DNA of 64,000 nucleotides from an uncultured Oscillospiraceae bacterium (GCA_902492455.1 CABULH010000017.1:1-64000); one strand, 5' to 3'; positions 32,582-40,310 are shown, counted from the stretch's first letter. Notes: a model not told the origin generated them from the sequence alone. Numbers and translations: made by a program.

Positions 32582-33772
32582 TTATTCCGAATAGTTGGTG
32601 AAATAGCCCTGAACCAGCACCACGGGGGTGCCCTTATCGCCGCTGCCGGAGGTCAGGTCGCACAGGGAGCCGATCAGGTCGGTGAGGCGGCGGGGGGTGG
32701 TGCCCTGGGTCACCATGCTGCCCTTCAAATCCTGGTCCTTCTGGGCGATATAATTGGAGATGGCCGCCTTCAGCTCTTCGCCCTTGAGGTCGGCAAAATC
32801 ATTGTCCGCCAGGTATTTCAGCTTTACCTCGTTGGGGGTGCCCTCCAGACCGGAGGTATAGGCGGGAGAAACCACCGGATCGGCCAGCTCCCAGATCTTG
32901 CCCACCGGGTCCTTGAAGGCGCCGTCGCCGTAGACCATCACTTCGATCTGCTTGCCGGTGGCCTGGATCAGCTTTTCCTGCACCGCCTTGACGAACTGGC
33001 CGCAGTGCCGGGGAAAGAGTTTAACGGTTGTTTCAGTGGCCTTGTTGGAGCCCAGCAGGCCGTAGGAAGCGTTGTAGCCGCTGCCGTCCACCGGGGCGCT
33101 GAGAATCTCGTCCAGGCCGTAGACGGTTTTGGCTCCGGCGGCTTTCAGCAGCCGTTTGGTGCGGTTGCGGGTATGGATATCGCAGGCCAGCACATCCGGG
33201 GTTTTGGTGAGGATGGTGGTGGCGTTGTTGGAGAAAAGCACCTCCACCTCGGCCCCTTCCTCCCGGATGAGGGAGGTGTAATACTCCACATAATCCACGC
33301 CGGTGAAGGTATGCTTGCGGTAGCCGAACAGCTCCCGGTATTTTTTCTCGGTGAGCACGTCGGTCCAGGGATTGACCCCTTTCTCATCCAGCTCGTCCGG
33401 ATCAAAAAGATGATTGCCTACCTCATCGGAGGGATAGGCCAGCATCAGGGTAATTTTATCCGCGCCCCGGGCGATGCCCCGCAGGCAGATGGCAAAACGG
33501 TTGCGGCTCAGAATGGGGAAGATAACGCCCACGTGCCCGCCGGGGAATTTGGCGCGGACATCGGTGGCGATGGCGTCCACCGAGGCGTAGTTGCCCTGCG
33601 CCCGGGCCACGATGGCTTCGGTCGCCGCCACAACGTCCTTATCTTGAAACGCAAAGCCTTCGCATCTGGCAGCCTCCAGCACGGAATCCGCCACGATCTG
33701 CGCGACGTCGTCTCCTTCACGGATGATGGGGGTACGGATCCCCCGGACCACGGTTCCCACTGTTCTAGACAT
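32582..33772 (-). CDS. Coenzyme F420-0:L-glutamate ligase family protein (CofE-like)
   Basis: A 396-residue protein. RTPIIREGDDVAQIVADSVLEA and the QDKDVVAATEAIVARAQGNY segment, ARFAKFPG-like and HVGVIFPILSRNRFAICLRGIARG match the CofE/F420 ligase fold. It is longer than archaeal CofE (about 250) because of a C-terminal extension with VYGDGAFKDPVGKIWELADP. Such long relatives are common in Clostridia that do not make F420, and their substrate is unknown. No other F420 genes are nearby. Confidence 0.8.
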   Translation of the reverse strand: MSRTVGTVVRGIRTPIIREGDDVAQIVADSVLEAARCEGFAFQDKDVVAATEAIVARAQGNYASVDAIATDVRAKFPGGHVGVIFPILSRNRFAICLRGIARGADKITLMLAYPSDEVGNHLFDPDELDEKGVNPWTDVLTEKKYRELFGYRKHTFTGVDYVEYYTSLIREEGAEVEVLFSNNATTILTKTPDVLACDIHTRNRTKRLLKAAGAKTVYGLDEILSAPVDGSGYNASYGLLGSNKATETTVKLFPRHCGQFVKAVQEKLIQATGKQIEVMVYGDGAFKDPVGKIWELADPVVSPAYTSGLEGTPNEVKLKYLADNDFADLKGEELKAAISNYIAQKDQDLKGSMVTQGTTPRRLTDLIGSLCDLTSGSGDKGTPVVLVQGYFTNYSE

Positions 33773-33932
33773 ACGCGTCCTCCATTTCTCGTTCCCGGTT
33801 GCCCTGTTTTGACAAAACCTGAAACATTATACACCATAAGCCCCGCCGGTGTAAATCCTTTTTCGACAATCCCCGAAAAATTCATTTCTTTTTCCCGGCT
33901 GAAAGCCAGGGAGATAAAGAGAAAAAATAGGG

Positions 33933-33972
33933 TTGGCTTTTGTCTGGCATAATGATAATATTATGCCAGACA
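33933..33972 (+). promoter_or_regulatory. Palindromic operator-promoter of RHH gene A
   Basis: TTGGCT (33933-33938) and TAATAT (33956-33961) are 17 nt apart. TGTCTGGCATAAT (33941-33953) and ATTATGCCAGACA (33960-33972) are exact inverted arms 6 nt apart, centred on the -10. This suggests self-repression by the encoded RHH protein. Confidence 0.75.
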
Positions 33973-33988
33973 AAAGTGAGGTGATGAT

Positions 33989-34165
33989 TTGACGTCTAAG
34001 AAACTGGGTCGCCCTACGACTGATCCTCGCCCCCACAAAATCAGCATCCGCCTCAATAACAAAAGCAAACAGATACTGGATGTCTATTGTCTGCAAAATG
34101 CAGTCAACAAAACGGAGGCTATCGAAAAGGGAATCGAGAAGTTGGAGGATGACCTCAAAAAATGA
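33989..34165 (+). CDS. Small ribbon-helix-helix DNA-binding protein (A)
   Basis: A 58-residue protein from TTG 33989. KLGRPTTDPRPHKISIRLNN gives the beta-strand, followed by two short helices ending EAIEKGIEKLEDDLKK. It is a paralog of the gene at 34967 (GRPTDNPKDK... RRGIKKLKDDLKK). Both have TTG starts, palindromic promoters and a shared 3' tail, so they are one cassette type. Probably a dimeric self-repressor; no toxin gene is next to it. Confidence 0.7.
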   Translation: MTSKKLGRPTTDPRPHKISIRLNNKSKQILDVYCLQNAVNKTEAIEKGIEKLEDDLKK

Positions 34166-34235
34166 AGGAAGCGGCGCGTCTCCGTCAAAGTCAACGCCGC
34201 TTCCCCTGCCGACACATGCCCGAAGGCAGATGTGG
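34163..34235 (+). repeat. Conserved 3' tail of the RHH cassette, copy A
   Basis: About 70 bp after the RHH stop is almost identical to 35141-35213. It contains GGAAGCGGCG/CGCCGCTTCC (stem) and ACATGCC/GGCAGATGT, probably a terminator. Confidence 0.75.
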
Positions 34236-34282
34236 TGAAAAGCATCTAATAAAGCTTAATTTTCTGCATCAATGGGTTTATC

Positions 34283-34456
34283 TTATACCTTTTTGGCTTT
34301 CTCTTGTTCTTTTTCAAGTTGTTCCAATCCTAAACGTATCAGATCTAGCGTTGCGGCAGAACGGCTTGGATAACGATTTTCAAAGCGGAAATCGTCAATG
34401 CGTTTTAACAATTCATCATCAACAATGACTGTAAAGCGTGGCTTTTCGGTTGGCAT
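34283..34456 (-). CDS. Ribbon-helix-helix regulator (B)
   Basis: A 57-residue protein; start 34456 has AAGGAGG upstream. PRFTVIVDDELLKRIDDFRF is the strand and first helix of an Arc/CopG fold, then SRSAATLDLIRLGLEQLEKE. Divergent from gene C and sharing operators of the form GGTTCATAGGTTCTG that lie in the promoter spacers. Confidence 0.8.
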   Translation of the reverse strand: MPTEKPRFTVIVDDELLKRIDDFRFENRYPSRSAATLDLIRLGLEQLEKEQEKAKKV

Positions 34457-34480
34457 TACTGTCACCTCCTTGCAGTTCAT

Positions 34481-34590
34481 ATTATGCACAGGTTCATAGG
34501 TTCTGTCAACAATTTTGTGAAAACCTCTTGACGGGTTCAGAACCTATGAACTATAATAAAGAAGGCCTACCGGTTCTGAACCTATGAACC
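34481..34590. promoter_or_regulatory. Divergent promoters with operator copies in the -35/-10 spacers
   Basis: Leftward: TTGACA (34509-34504) and CATAAT (34486-34481), spacer 17 nt, containing GGTTCATAGGTTCTG (34491-34505). Rightward: TTGACG (34528-34533) and TATAAT (34552-34557), spacer 18 nt and equal to GGTTCAGAACCTATGAAC. A third copy GGTTCTGAACCTATGAACC lies at 34572-34590. The core CAGAACCTATGAACC is shared. RNA polymerase should be blocked on both sides by one regulator. Confidence 0.8.
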
Positions 34591-34607
34591 TCAAAGGAGG
34601 TGAGTAT

Positions 34608-34796
34608 ATGGCTGCAGCACTTACAAGGTTGACATTTGTTGTGACAAAGGAGATGGAACCACTCCTTTCTAATGTAAAGAAGAATCAGTTTTATGACTGC
34701 ACACAGTCTGACATGATTCGTGCATTAGTGTTGGCAGGACTGGACGCTTTGGATGAAAAAGGGGCAAAGGAAAAGCGACCCGCCAGGGCCGGATGA
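34608..34796 (+). CDS. Ribbon-helix-helix-like protein (C)
   Basis: A 62-residue protein from ATG 34608 behind AAAGGAGGTG. LTRLTFVVTKEMEPLLSNVK forms the strand and helix; TQSDMIRALVLAGLDALDE is the second helix. Divergent from gene B, with shared operators. Either B or C, or both, may bind them. A short basic tail ends the protein. Confidence 0.7.
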   Translation: MAAALTRLTFVVTKEMEPLLSNVKKNQFYDCTQSDMIRALVLAGLDALDEKGAKEKRPARAG

Positions 34797-34824
34797 ATAT
34801 TTGGTATTTTGAGGAAGTGTGTAG

Positions 34825-34908
34825 ATGGATGTTTCTAAACTGACTTTTGGGTTGGGAAGAGCAGAAGCTATCCGTCGGGGTATTATCGGCCTAAAGGGAG
34901 AAAAATAG
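34825..34908 (+). pseudogene. RHH gene remnant
   Basis: A 27-residue ORF ends GRAEAIRRGIIGLKGEK, matching the last helix of the RHH paralogs A and D (EAARRGIKKLKDD). The N-terminal strand is lost. It lies directly ahead of the promoter of D. Confidence 0.45.
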
Positions 34909-34910
34909 GG

Positions 34911-34952
34911 TTGACTTTTGATATACATAAGTGCTATGTTTATGTATATCAA
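34911..34952 (+). promoter_or_regulatory. Palindromic operator-promoter of RHH gene D
   Basis: TTGACT (34911-34916) and TATGTT (34935-34940), spacer 18 nt. Arms TTGATATACATAA (34918-34930) and TTATGTATATCAA (34940-34952) form an exact dyad with a 9-nt centre. Same layout as at 33933 but with a different arm sequence. Confidence 0.75.
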
Positions 34953-34966
34953 AAGGAGGTGAATAC

Positions 34967-35143
34967 TTGGCAAATTCAAAAATGGGGCGTCCTACTGACA
35001 ATCCCAAAGACAAGACGCTTTTTGTTCGTTTGGACGGTGAAAGCAGCGAAGTATTAGAAACCTATTGCGAACAAGAACAGGTAACAAAAGCAGAAGCAGC
35101 ACGGCGTGGGATCAAGAAGTTAAAGGATGACCTCAAAAAATGA
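34967..35143 (+). CDS. Small ribbon-helix-helix DNA-binding protein (D)
   Basis: A 58-residue protein from TTG 34967 behind AAAGGAGG. MGRPTDNPKDKTLFVRLDGE then LETYCEQEQVTKAEAARRGI and KKLKDDLKK. Same length and pattern as gene A. Its operator arms differ, so the two proteins may have separate DNA specificity, probably in the N-terminal strand. The conserved 3' tail follows at 35141. Confidence 0.75.
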   Translation: MANSKMGRPTDNPKDKTLFVRLDGESSEVLETYCEQEQVTKAEAARRGIKKLKDDLKK

Positions 35144-35213
35144 AGGAAGCGGCGCGCCTCCGTCAAAGCAAACGCCGCTTCCCCTGCCGACACATGCCCG
35201 AAGGCAGATGTGA
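35141..35213 (+). repeat. Conserved 3' tail of the RHH cassette, copy D
   Basis: Nearly identical to 34163-34235, with the same two stems (GGAAGCGGCG/CGCCGCTTCC and ACATGCC/GGCAGATGT). Confidence 0.75.
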
Positions 35214-35287
35214 CACAAATACTATAACATGTGCCGCGTCTCCTTTCAAGCGTTGTTGGCGAACAATTTGAGAAAGGAAAGAAAACG

Positions 35288-35602
35288 ATGCGCAGCTGTA
35301 TAACCGAATTTTTAGACCACCGGATGGAAGAGATCGCGCAAAGCCTCCGCAGCAGCAACGCTGCCTATTCCCTGGCCGTGGAGAAGAGCCAATTCCTCTT
35401 TGAAAGCATCGAACCGATTATAAGCAATAAGAAGGATATTTGTATCAGTGTGGGGGACTGCACCAACTTTCGGGAGTATTTCGAGCTGGAAATGGAAGCC
35501 GCCGCCATCATGCAGAGGGAATTATACCGGCAGGGGTATCTGGATTGCGTCAGCCTCCTGGTAAAGCTGGGATTATTGACGGGCAGGGAGGCCCCGCTAT
35601 GA
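35288..35602 (+). CDS. DUF6809-like hypothetical protein
   Basis: A 104-residue helical protein; ATG 35288 has GAGAAAGGAAAG upstream. CITEFLDHRMEEIAQSLRSS, FRSYFELEMEAAAIMQREL-like and YRQGYLDCVSLLVKLGLL resemble small Clostridia proteins labelled DUF6809, of unknown role. It follows the RHH group but no coupling is visible. Confidence 0.55.
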   Translation: MRSCITEFLDHRMEEIAQSLRSSNAAYSLAVEKSQFLFESIEPIISNKKDICISVGDCTNFREYFELEMEAAAIMQRELYRQGYLDCVSLLVKLGLLTGREAPL

Positions 35603-35712
35603 GCGCCATTTTTCCCTGGGCATCAAGCCGGGCACGGTCCTGATGGCCGAGGTGTTCAACGGCGGAAGCATCGCCAACGAATCATAGCGCCGCGCATAAA
35701 TATACGCAAAGC

Positions 35713-35744
35713 GAGGGCTGACGCAATTTGCGTCAGCCCTCGTT
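35713..35744. terminator. Bidirectional terminator
   Basis: CGAGGGCTGACGCAA/TTGCGTCAGCCCTCG form a 15-bp stem with a 2-nt loop, between convergent units. Confidence 0.75.
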
Positions 35745-35748
35745 TGGA

Positions 35749-36393
35749 TTACAGCAGCAGGCGGTCCAGCGCGGGAACATCCGCCGCCAGGACGTCCGCT
35801 CCCGCCTCCTCCAGCTCCTGCCGGCTGCCGTAGCCGTAGAGAACCCCCACCGCCGCAAGGCCGCAGGCGCGGGCTCCTTCCACATCGTACCGGCGGTCCC
35901 CGATCATCGCCGCATCCTCCGGGTGTGTGCCGGTTTGTTCCAGGGCGAAGCGGATCACGTCGGTTTTCCGGGTACGGGCGCCGTCCAGCTCGCTGCCGCA
36001 GACGGCGGTGAAGCAGGACAGCAGCTGGAAATGCTCCAGAATCCGCCGGGCGAACACGGTGGGCTTGGAGGTAGCCAGGATCAGCCGGCGGCCCTGGGAA
36101 TGCAGCCGCTCCAGCAGCTCCGGGATGCCGAGGTAGACCTGGTTTTCAAAGATGCCGGTGACGGCGAAATATTCCCGGTAATGGGCCACGGCGGTTTCCG
36201 CCCGGGCGGCGGAAAAGCCGTACCGCTCCATGAAGGTTTCCTTCAGGGGCGGGCCGATGAAGGGATAGAGGGCGGTGCGGTCCTCCACCCGGATGCCCTC
36301 GTATTCCAGGGCGTGCTGCACCGATTTGGTGATCCCCTCGGCGGGATCGGTCAGGGTTCCGTCCAGATCCCAGAGGTAAACGGATTTTTGCAT
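35749..36393 (-). CDS. HAD-family phosphatase (phosphoglycolate phosphatase-like)
   Basis: A 214-residue HAD hydrolase; start 36393 has AAAGGGG upstream. Motif I YLWDLDGTLTDPAEG, a helical cap, motif II LATSKP, Lys in motif III (RKTDVIRFAL) and motif IV AAMIGDRRYDVEGA. This is typical of Gph/PgmB-type enzymes; substrate unproven (possibly 2-phosphoglycolate or a sugar phosphate). Confidence 0.9.
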   Translation of the reverse strand: MQKSVYLWDLDGTLTDPAEGITKSVQHALEYEGIRVEDRTALYPFIGPPLKETFMERYGFSAARAETAVAHYREYFAVTGIFENQVYLGIPELLERLHSQGRRLILATSKPTVFARRILEHFQLLSCFTAVCGSELDGARTRKTDVIRFALEQTGTHPEDAAMIGDRRYDVEGARACGLAAVGVLYGYGSRQELEEAGADVLAADVPALDRLLL

Positions 36394-36464
36394 CGTCGGG
36401 CCCCTTTCCTGCCATGTGTTTTTATCCGCCGTCATTATACCCAGCGGGGGGGAGATTTGTCAAC

Positions 36465-36935
36465 GTGAGATTGATGCTGCGCATCAACTCCTTGAAGAAG
36501 CGCTTGCGGGCCATAAATTGAAGCCCGCATTTCGCACCATCGGTGCGAAACCGCACTTCTTCCGGTTGGGTGGAGATTGGCACTGCGTGCCAACTCCTGA
36601 AAAAAGGCCTTGTACGTCATAAGGGAGACGACCATTTTGCAGCTGACGCTGTGAAACCGGCCTTTTTCCGGCTGCTTGGAGATTGGCACTTCGTGCCAAC
36701 TCCTGGAAAAGCGTCTTGCTGGCCGTCAACTGTGGCCAGCATTTCACAGCTGACGCTGTGAAACCGCCGTTTTTCCGGTTGCGTGGAGATTAACGCTTCG
36801 CGTTAACTCCTGGAAAAAGCTCTGACGGCGCATAAGGGAGCGCCGTCTTCCGGCTATACAGCCGGAACCGATCTTTTTCCGCTTGGGTGGAGATTGCCGC
36901 TTGCGCGGCAACTCCTGGAAAAGCGTCTTACTTAG
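36465..36935 (+). repeat. Structured dispersed repeat, locus 5: four full units plus a truncated fifth
   Basis: Leading hairpins of successive units are GATGC/GCATC, GGCAC/GTGCC (twice), AACGC/GCGTT and GCCGC/GCGGC. The clearest unit is at 36784-36880: outer GGAAAAAG (36812-36819)/CTTTTTCC (36873-36880), inner GACGGCGC (36824-36831)-ATAAGGGA-GCGCCGTC (36840-36847), then TTCCGGCT/AGCCGGAA (36848-36867). The fifth unit is cut where the ArsR-type operator begins. The run fills the space between divergent genes. Confidence 0.9.
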
Positions 36936-37004
36936 TTAGACGACTATCTAAATGTTCTTGACCTGGGAGGGGTGGAGGCGTATAATTAGATCATCATCTA
37001 AATG
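36936..37004 (+). promoter_or_regulatory. ArsR/SdpR-type promoter with two operators
   Basis: TTGACC (36958-36963) and TATAAT (36981-36986) are 17 nt apart. TTAGACGACTATCTAAATG lies just upstream of the -35 and TTAGATCATCATCTAAATG just downstream of the -10, both with TAGAn6ATCTA cores. The spacing allows looping or joint occlusion by the encoded ArsR-type repressor. Confidence 0.8.
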
Positions 37005-37020
37005 AAAGGAGGGCGGGGGT

Positions 37021-37287
37021 TTGGGTTTTCCGGAAACATTCAAGGCTCTTTCCGATCCCACCCGGCGGGAAATTCTCCATCTGCTCAAAAAGGGGGATCT
37101 ATCCGCCGGCGACATCGCGGACCGGTTCGACATGACCGCCGCCACCATCTCCCATCACCTATCGGTACTGAAAAACGCGGATCTCATCCTCGACCGCCGG
37201 GAAGGAAAATACATTTATTATCAGCTGAATCTGTCGGTTTTCGAGGAGCTGCTGGGCTGGTTCAAGGATTTCATGGATAAGGTATAA
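37021..37287 (+). CDS. ArsR-family repressor (SdpR-like)
   Basis: An 88-residue winged-helix protein from TTG 37021 behind AAAGGAGGG. FPETFKALSDPTRREILHLL, the recognition helix DMTAATISHHLSVLKNADLI and wing EGKYIYYQLN are classic ArsR. No Cys metal site is visible, as in SdpR. It is followed 13 bp later by an SdpI-like gene and an ABC exporter, as in Sdp-type immunity operons, so it probably regulates them through the two operators upstream. Confidence 0.9.
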   Translation: MGFPETFKALSDPTRREILHLLKKGDLSAGDIADRFDMTAATISHHLSVLKNADLILDRREGKYIYYQLNLSVFEELLGWFKDFMDKV

Positions 37288-37300
37288 GAGGTGATCAGCA

Positions 37301-37957
37301 ATGAAGATTAAACAATGGATAACCCCCGGGCGGGTGGTGTACGCTCTGATAGCGGCTGCTCCCTTTATCATCGGGGCCGCGGTTTACAGCCGTATGCCGG
37401 AGCAGATGCCCATTCACTGGAACGGGGCGGGGGAACCGGACAACTACGCCTCCAAGGCTTTCGCTCTGCTGGGGCTGCCGGCTTTTATACTGGCCCTCAA
37501 TGTGTTTGTCCAGGTGGTGATCGCCCATGATCCCAAGCGGGAAGGGCTGCGCCGCGCCAAGGCGATGCTCTGGCTGGTGAAATGGCTGCTGGCCGCGCTG
37601 CCTCTGTTTGTGCAGATCATCACCATCGCCCATGTGCTGGCTCCCGGGCGGGTGAACGTGGGGCTGCTGGTTTCCCTGGCGATGGGGCTGCTGCTGACGG
37701 CGGTGGGAAACTACCTGCCCAAGTGTCCCCCCAACTACACGGTGGGCATCCGCCTACCCTGGACCTTGGCGGACGAGAACAACTGGCGCAAAACCCATCG
37801 GCTGGGGGGCTATGTAATGATGGCGGGCGGGCTGATCCTCACCGTCATGTCCCTGACCCCCTGGCGGGCCTGGGCGGCCGCGGTGATTCCGGTGATGGTG
37901 CTGGCGCCCTGCGGGTATTCCTTTTATCTTTTTCGGAAGAATAAGAAGGGCGAATAA
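37301..37957 (+). CDS. SdpI-family membrane protein
   Basis: A 218-residue protein with six hydrophobic segments. YSRMPEQMPIHWNGAGEPDNYASK is the DUF1648 signature and NYLPKCPPNYTVGIRLPWTL...NWRKTHRLGG is the SdpI signature. In Bacillus SdpI protects against the killing peptide SdpC and sequesters SdpR. The pair here suggests the same circuit, but no SdpC-like toxin gene is visible. Start ATG 37301 (AAGAGGTGA upstream). Confidence 0.92.
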   Translation: MKIKQWITPGRVVYALIAAAPFIIGAAVYSRMPEQMPIHWNGAGEPDNYASKAFALLGLPAFILALNVFVQVVIAHDPKREGLRRAKAMLWLVKWLLAALPLFVQIITIAHVLAPGRVNVGLLVSLAMGLLLTAVGNYLPKCPPNYTVGIRLPWTLADENNWRKTHRLGGYVMMAGGLILTVMSLTPWRAWAAAVIPVMVLAPCGYSFYLFRKNKKGE

Positions 37958-37981
37958 AGCGGCAAGAAAGGAAGCAACGAC

Positions 37982-38701
37982 ATGGAGGCTATGCTGGAAA
38001 TCCGCCATTTTACCAAAGCGTATCACGGCCGCAAGGCGGTGGACGATCTCTCCCTGACGGTGGAGCCGGGGGATATCTACGGCTTCATCGGCCACAACGG
38101 CGCGGGGAAAACCACCACCATCCGGGCGGTGACCGGGGTGCTGGATTTTAAGGAAGGGGATATCCTGGTGAAAGGGATATCCGTGCGGGAGAATCCGGTG
38201 GGCTGCAAGCAGATCACCGCTTACATCCCCGACAATCCGGATTTATACGGATATCTCACCGCCATTCAGTATCTGCGCTTCATCGCGGATGTTTACGGGG
38301 TGGAGCAGGCCCGGCGGCAGGAGCGGATCGCGGAATACGCCGGCCGGTTTGAAATGACCGATCATCTGGGGGATCTGATTTCCACCTTTTCCCACGGCAT
38401 GAAGCAGAAAACGGCGCTGATCGCCGCCCTGCTCCATGATCCCCAGCTGCTGGTGCTGGACGAACCCTTTGTGGGCCTGGACCCCAAGGCGGCTCACATC
38501 CTCAAGCAGATCATGGGGGAGCTTTGCGGCCGGGGCAGCGCCATCTTTTTTTCCACCCATGTGCTGGATGTGGCAGAAAAGCTGTGCAACAAAATCGCCG
38601 TCATCAAGGAAGGCCGCCTGATCGCCAGCGGGACGCTGGAGGAGGTCAAGGGGGATCAAAGCCTGGAGGACGTGTTCATGGAGCTGATCGATGATGAATA
38701 A
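37982..38701 (+). CDS. ABC transporter ATPase
   Basis: A 239-residue ATPase: Walker A GHNGAGKTTT, Q-loop TAYIPDNPDLYGY, signature FSHGMKQKTALIAALLHDP, Walker B LLVLDEPFVGLD, and H-loop FFSTHVLDVAEKL. This is the CcmA/YtrB-like export type. It follows sdpI by 24 bp and overlaps the permease start, so it belongs to the SdpR-controlled operon. Confidence 0.93.
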   Translation: MEAMLEIRHFTKAYHGRKAVDDLSLTVEPGDIYGFIGHNGAGKTTTIRAVTGVLDFKEGDILVKGISVRENPVGCKQITAYIPDNPDLYGYLTAIQYLRFIADVYGVEQARRQERIAEYAGRFEMTDHLGDLISTFSHGMKQKTALIAALLHDPQLLVLDEPFVGLDPKAAHILKQIMGELCGRGSAIFFSTHVLDVAEKLCNKIAVIKEGRLIASGTLEEVKGDQSLEDVFMELIDDE

Positions 38702-40310
38702 GGGGAAAAAGGCCAATGCCGTCGGGCTGCTGCTGGGGCTTCAGGCCCGGCAGTGGTTCGGCGTCAACAAGGCGCTGCACACCAAGGAGCCGGGGGAAAA
38801 GGCCAAGCTGCTGGCCTTCGGCGGGCTGATGGTGCTGGTGGGGGCGCTGTGCATCTTCACCTCGGTGATGTACAGCGTGGGACTGGCGGCGCTGTTCGGG
38901 CCTCTGGGCGCCCTGCGGCTGCTGCCCGGGGCCATGATGACCGCTTCCTGTCTCCTTTCCTTTTTCACCACCCTGTATAAGGCGGGCTCCCTCCTTTTCG
39001 GCGGCGAGGACACGGAGATGCTGCTGGCGCTGCCGGTGAGCACCCGCAGTGTGGCGGCCAGCCGGCTGCTGGTGCTTTACGGTTTAAACCTGGCCTTCTG
39101 CCTTCTGCTGATCCTGCCGGCGGGGATTGTGTACGCGGTGTACACGGCGCCGGGACCTTTCTACTACGGGGCGCTGGCGCTGGGACTGCTGCTGACGCCT
39201 CTGCTGCCCGTCGCCGCCGCCGCGGTGATCGGCTGCGCGGTGACGGTGCTCACCGCCGGCTTCCGCCATAAGAATCTGGTATACACAGCGGCGCTGATGC
39301 TGGTGCTGGTGGGAGTGGTGGTCCTGTCCATGATGGGCGGGACGGTGGATATGTCCGGGTTTATCCAGGCGGCCACGGAGGCCATCGCCAACGCTTATCC
39401 TCCGGCGGTGCTTTTCATGGGGGCGCTGTGCGACGGCAGTCTGAAGGATCTGCTGCTGTTCGCGGCCATCTCCATCGGGGTGTTCGTCCTGTTTGTTTGG
39501 GCGGCGGGACATTGGCTCCGGCAGATCCACTCCCTGTTGGCGGCGGGGCGCACCGGCTCCGGCTACCGCCTGAAGGAGAAGAAGCCCGGGTCTCAGGCCG
39601 GCGCCCTCTGCCGGCGGGAGCTGCGGCGGTATTTCGCTTCCCCGGTGTATGTGCTCAACACCGGCATGGGGCTGGTGCTGATGCTGCTGACCGCCGCGGC
39701 CAGCCTTTTCGCGGGAACGGACTGGCTGGACGGCGTCCTGGGCATTCCCGGCGCGGCGGCGGTTATTGCGGATATTCTGCCCTTTATCCTGGCGCTTTTC
39801 CTGTCCCTGGGCTGCATCACCGCCTGTTCCATCTCCCTGGAGGGGCGGCAGCTGTGGCTGGTGCGCAGCCTGCCGGTGACCGCCGGAGCGGTGCTGACCG
39901 CCAAGCTGCGGGCCTCCTGCTTGCTGCAAGGGCCGGTGACCCTGGTGAGCGCCCTGCTGTTTGTGATTTCCCTGCGGCCTGCGCCGGGGCGGGCGGTGCT
40001 GTTCTTCCTGCTGCCCATGGCCTATATGCTGCTGTTCGCGTCGCTGGGGCTGTTGATCAATCTGGCTTTCCCCAACTTCACCTGGACCAACGAGACGACG
40101 CCGGTGAAGCAGAGCCCGGCCATGCTGCTGGCTCTGCTGGCCGGGATGGCCTGCGCCGGTATTCCCATGGCGCTGCTGCTGATCTTCCTGCAGGGGGAGA
40201 GCCGGATGTGGGGTTCCTACGGCGTTTTGGCGCTGCTGGCGGCGGCGGACGGAGTGCTGCTCCGGCTGCTGCGGACCAGGGGGGCGAAGCGCTTTGCTCA
40301 ATTATCCTAA
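38691..40310 (+). CDS. ABC exporter permease, fused two-half membrane protein
   Basis: A 539-residue protein with about 12 hydrophobic segments; ATG 38691 overlaps the ATPase stop. The layout of LLFGGEDTEMLLALPVSTRSV near residue 105 and QLWLVRSLPVTAGAVLTAK near residue 385 repeats the same LPV pattern, so it is an internal duplication giving a full pore from one chain. This type (putative ABC-2 exporter) is common in Firmicutes. It ends 8 bp before a structured repeat. Confidence 0.88.
   Translation: MMNKGKKANAVGLLLGLQARQWFGVNKALHTKEPGEKAKLLAFGGLMVLVGALCIFTSVMYSVGLAALFGPLGALRLLPGAMMTASCLLSFFTTLYKAGSLLFGGEDTEMLLALPVSTRSVAASRLLVLYGLNLAFCLLLILPAGIVYAVYTAPGPFYYGALALGLLLTPLLPVAAAAVIGCAVTVLTAGFRHKNLVYTAALMLVLVGVVVLSMMGGTVDMSGFIQAATEAIANAYPPAVLFMGALCDGSLKDLLLFAAISIGVFVLFVWAAGHWLRQIHSLLAAGRTGSGYRLKEKKPGSQAGALCRRELRRYFASPVYVLNTGMGLVLMLLTAAASLFAGTDWLDGVLGIPGAAAVIADILPFILALFLSLGCITACSISLEGRQLWLVRSLPVTAGAVLTAKLRASCLLQGPVTLVSALLFVISLRPAPGRAVLFFLLPMAYMLLFASLGLLINLAFPNFTWTNETTPVKQSPAMLLALLAGMACAGIPMALLLIFLQGESRMWGSYGVLALLAAADGVLLRLLRTRGAKRFAQLS

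Noticed and set aside
32465..33952. 495-codon open frame antisense to the CofE-like gene
   Set aside because: Shadow of a GC-rich gene; the sense strand has the family motifs.
36941..40310. Heavy-metal (arsenic-type) resistance operon because of the ArsR protein
   Set aside because: No Cys metal site is visible in the repressor, and the partner is SdpI-like, not an arsenite pump.
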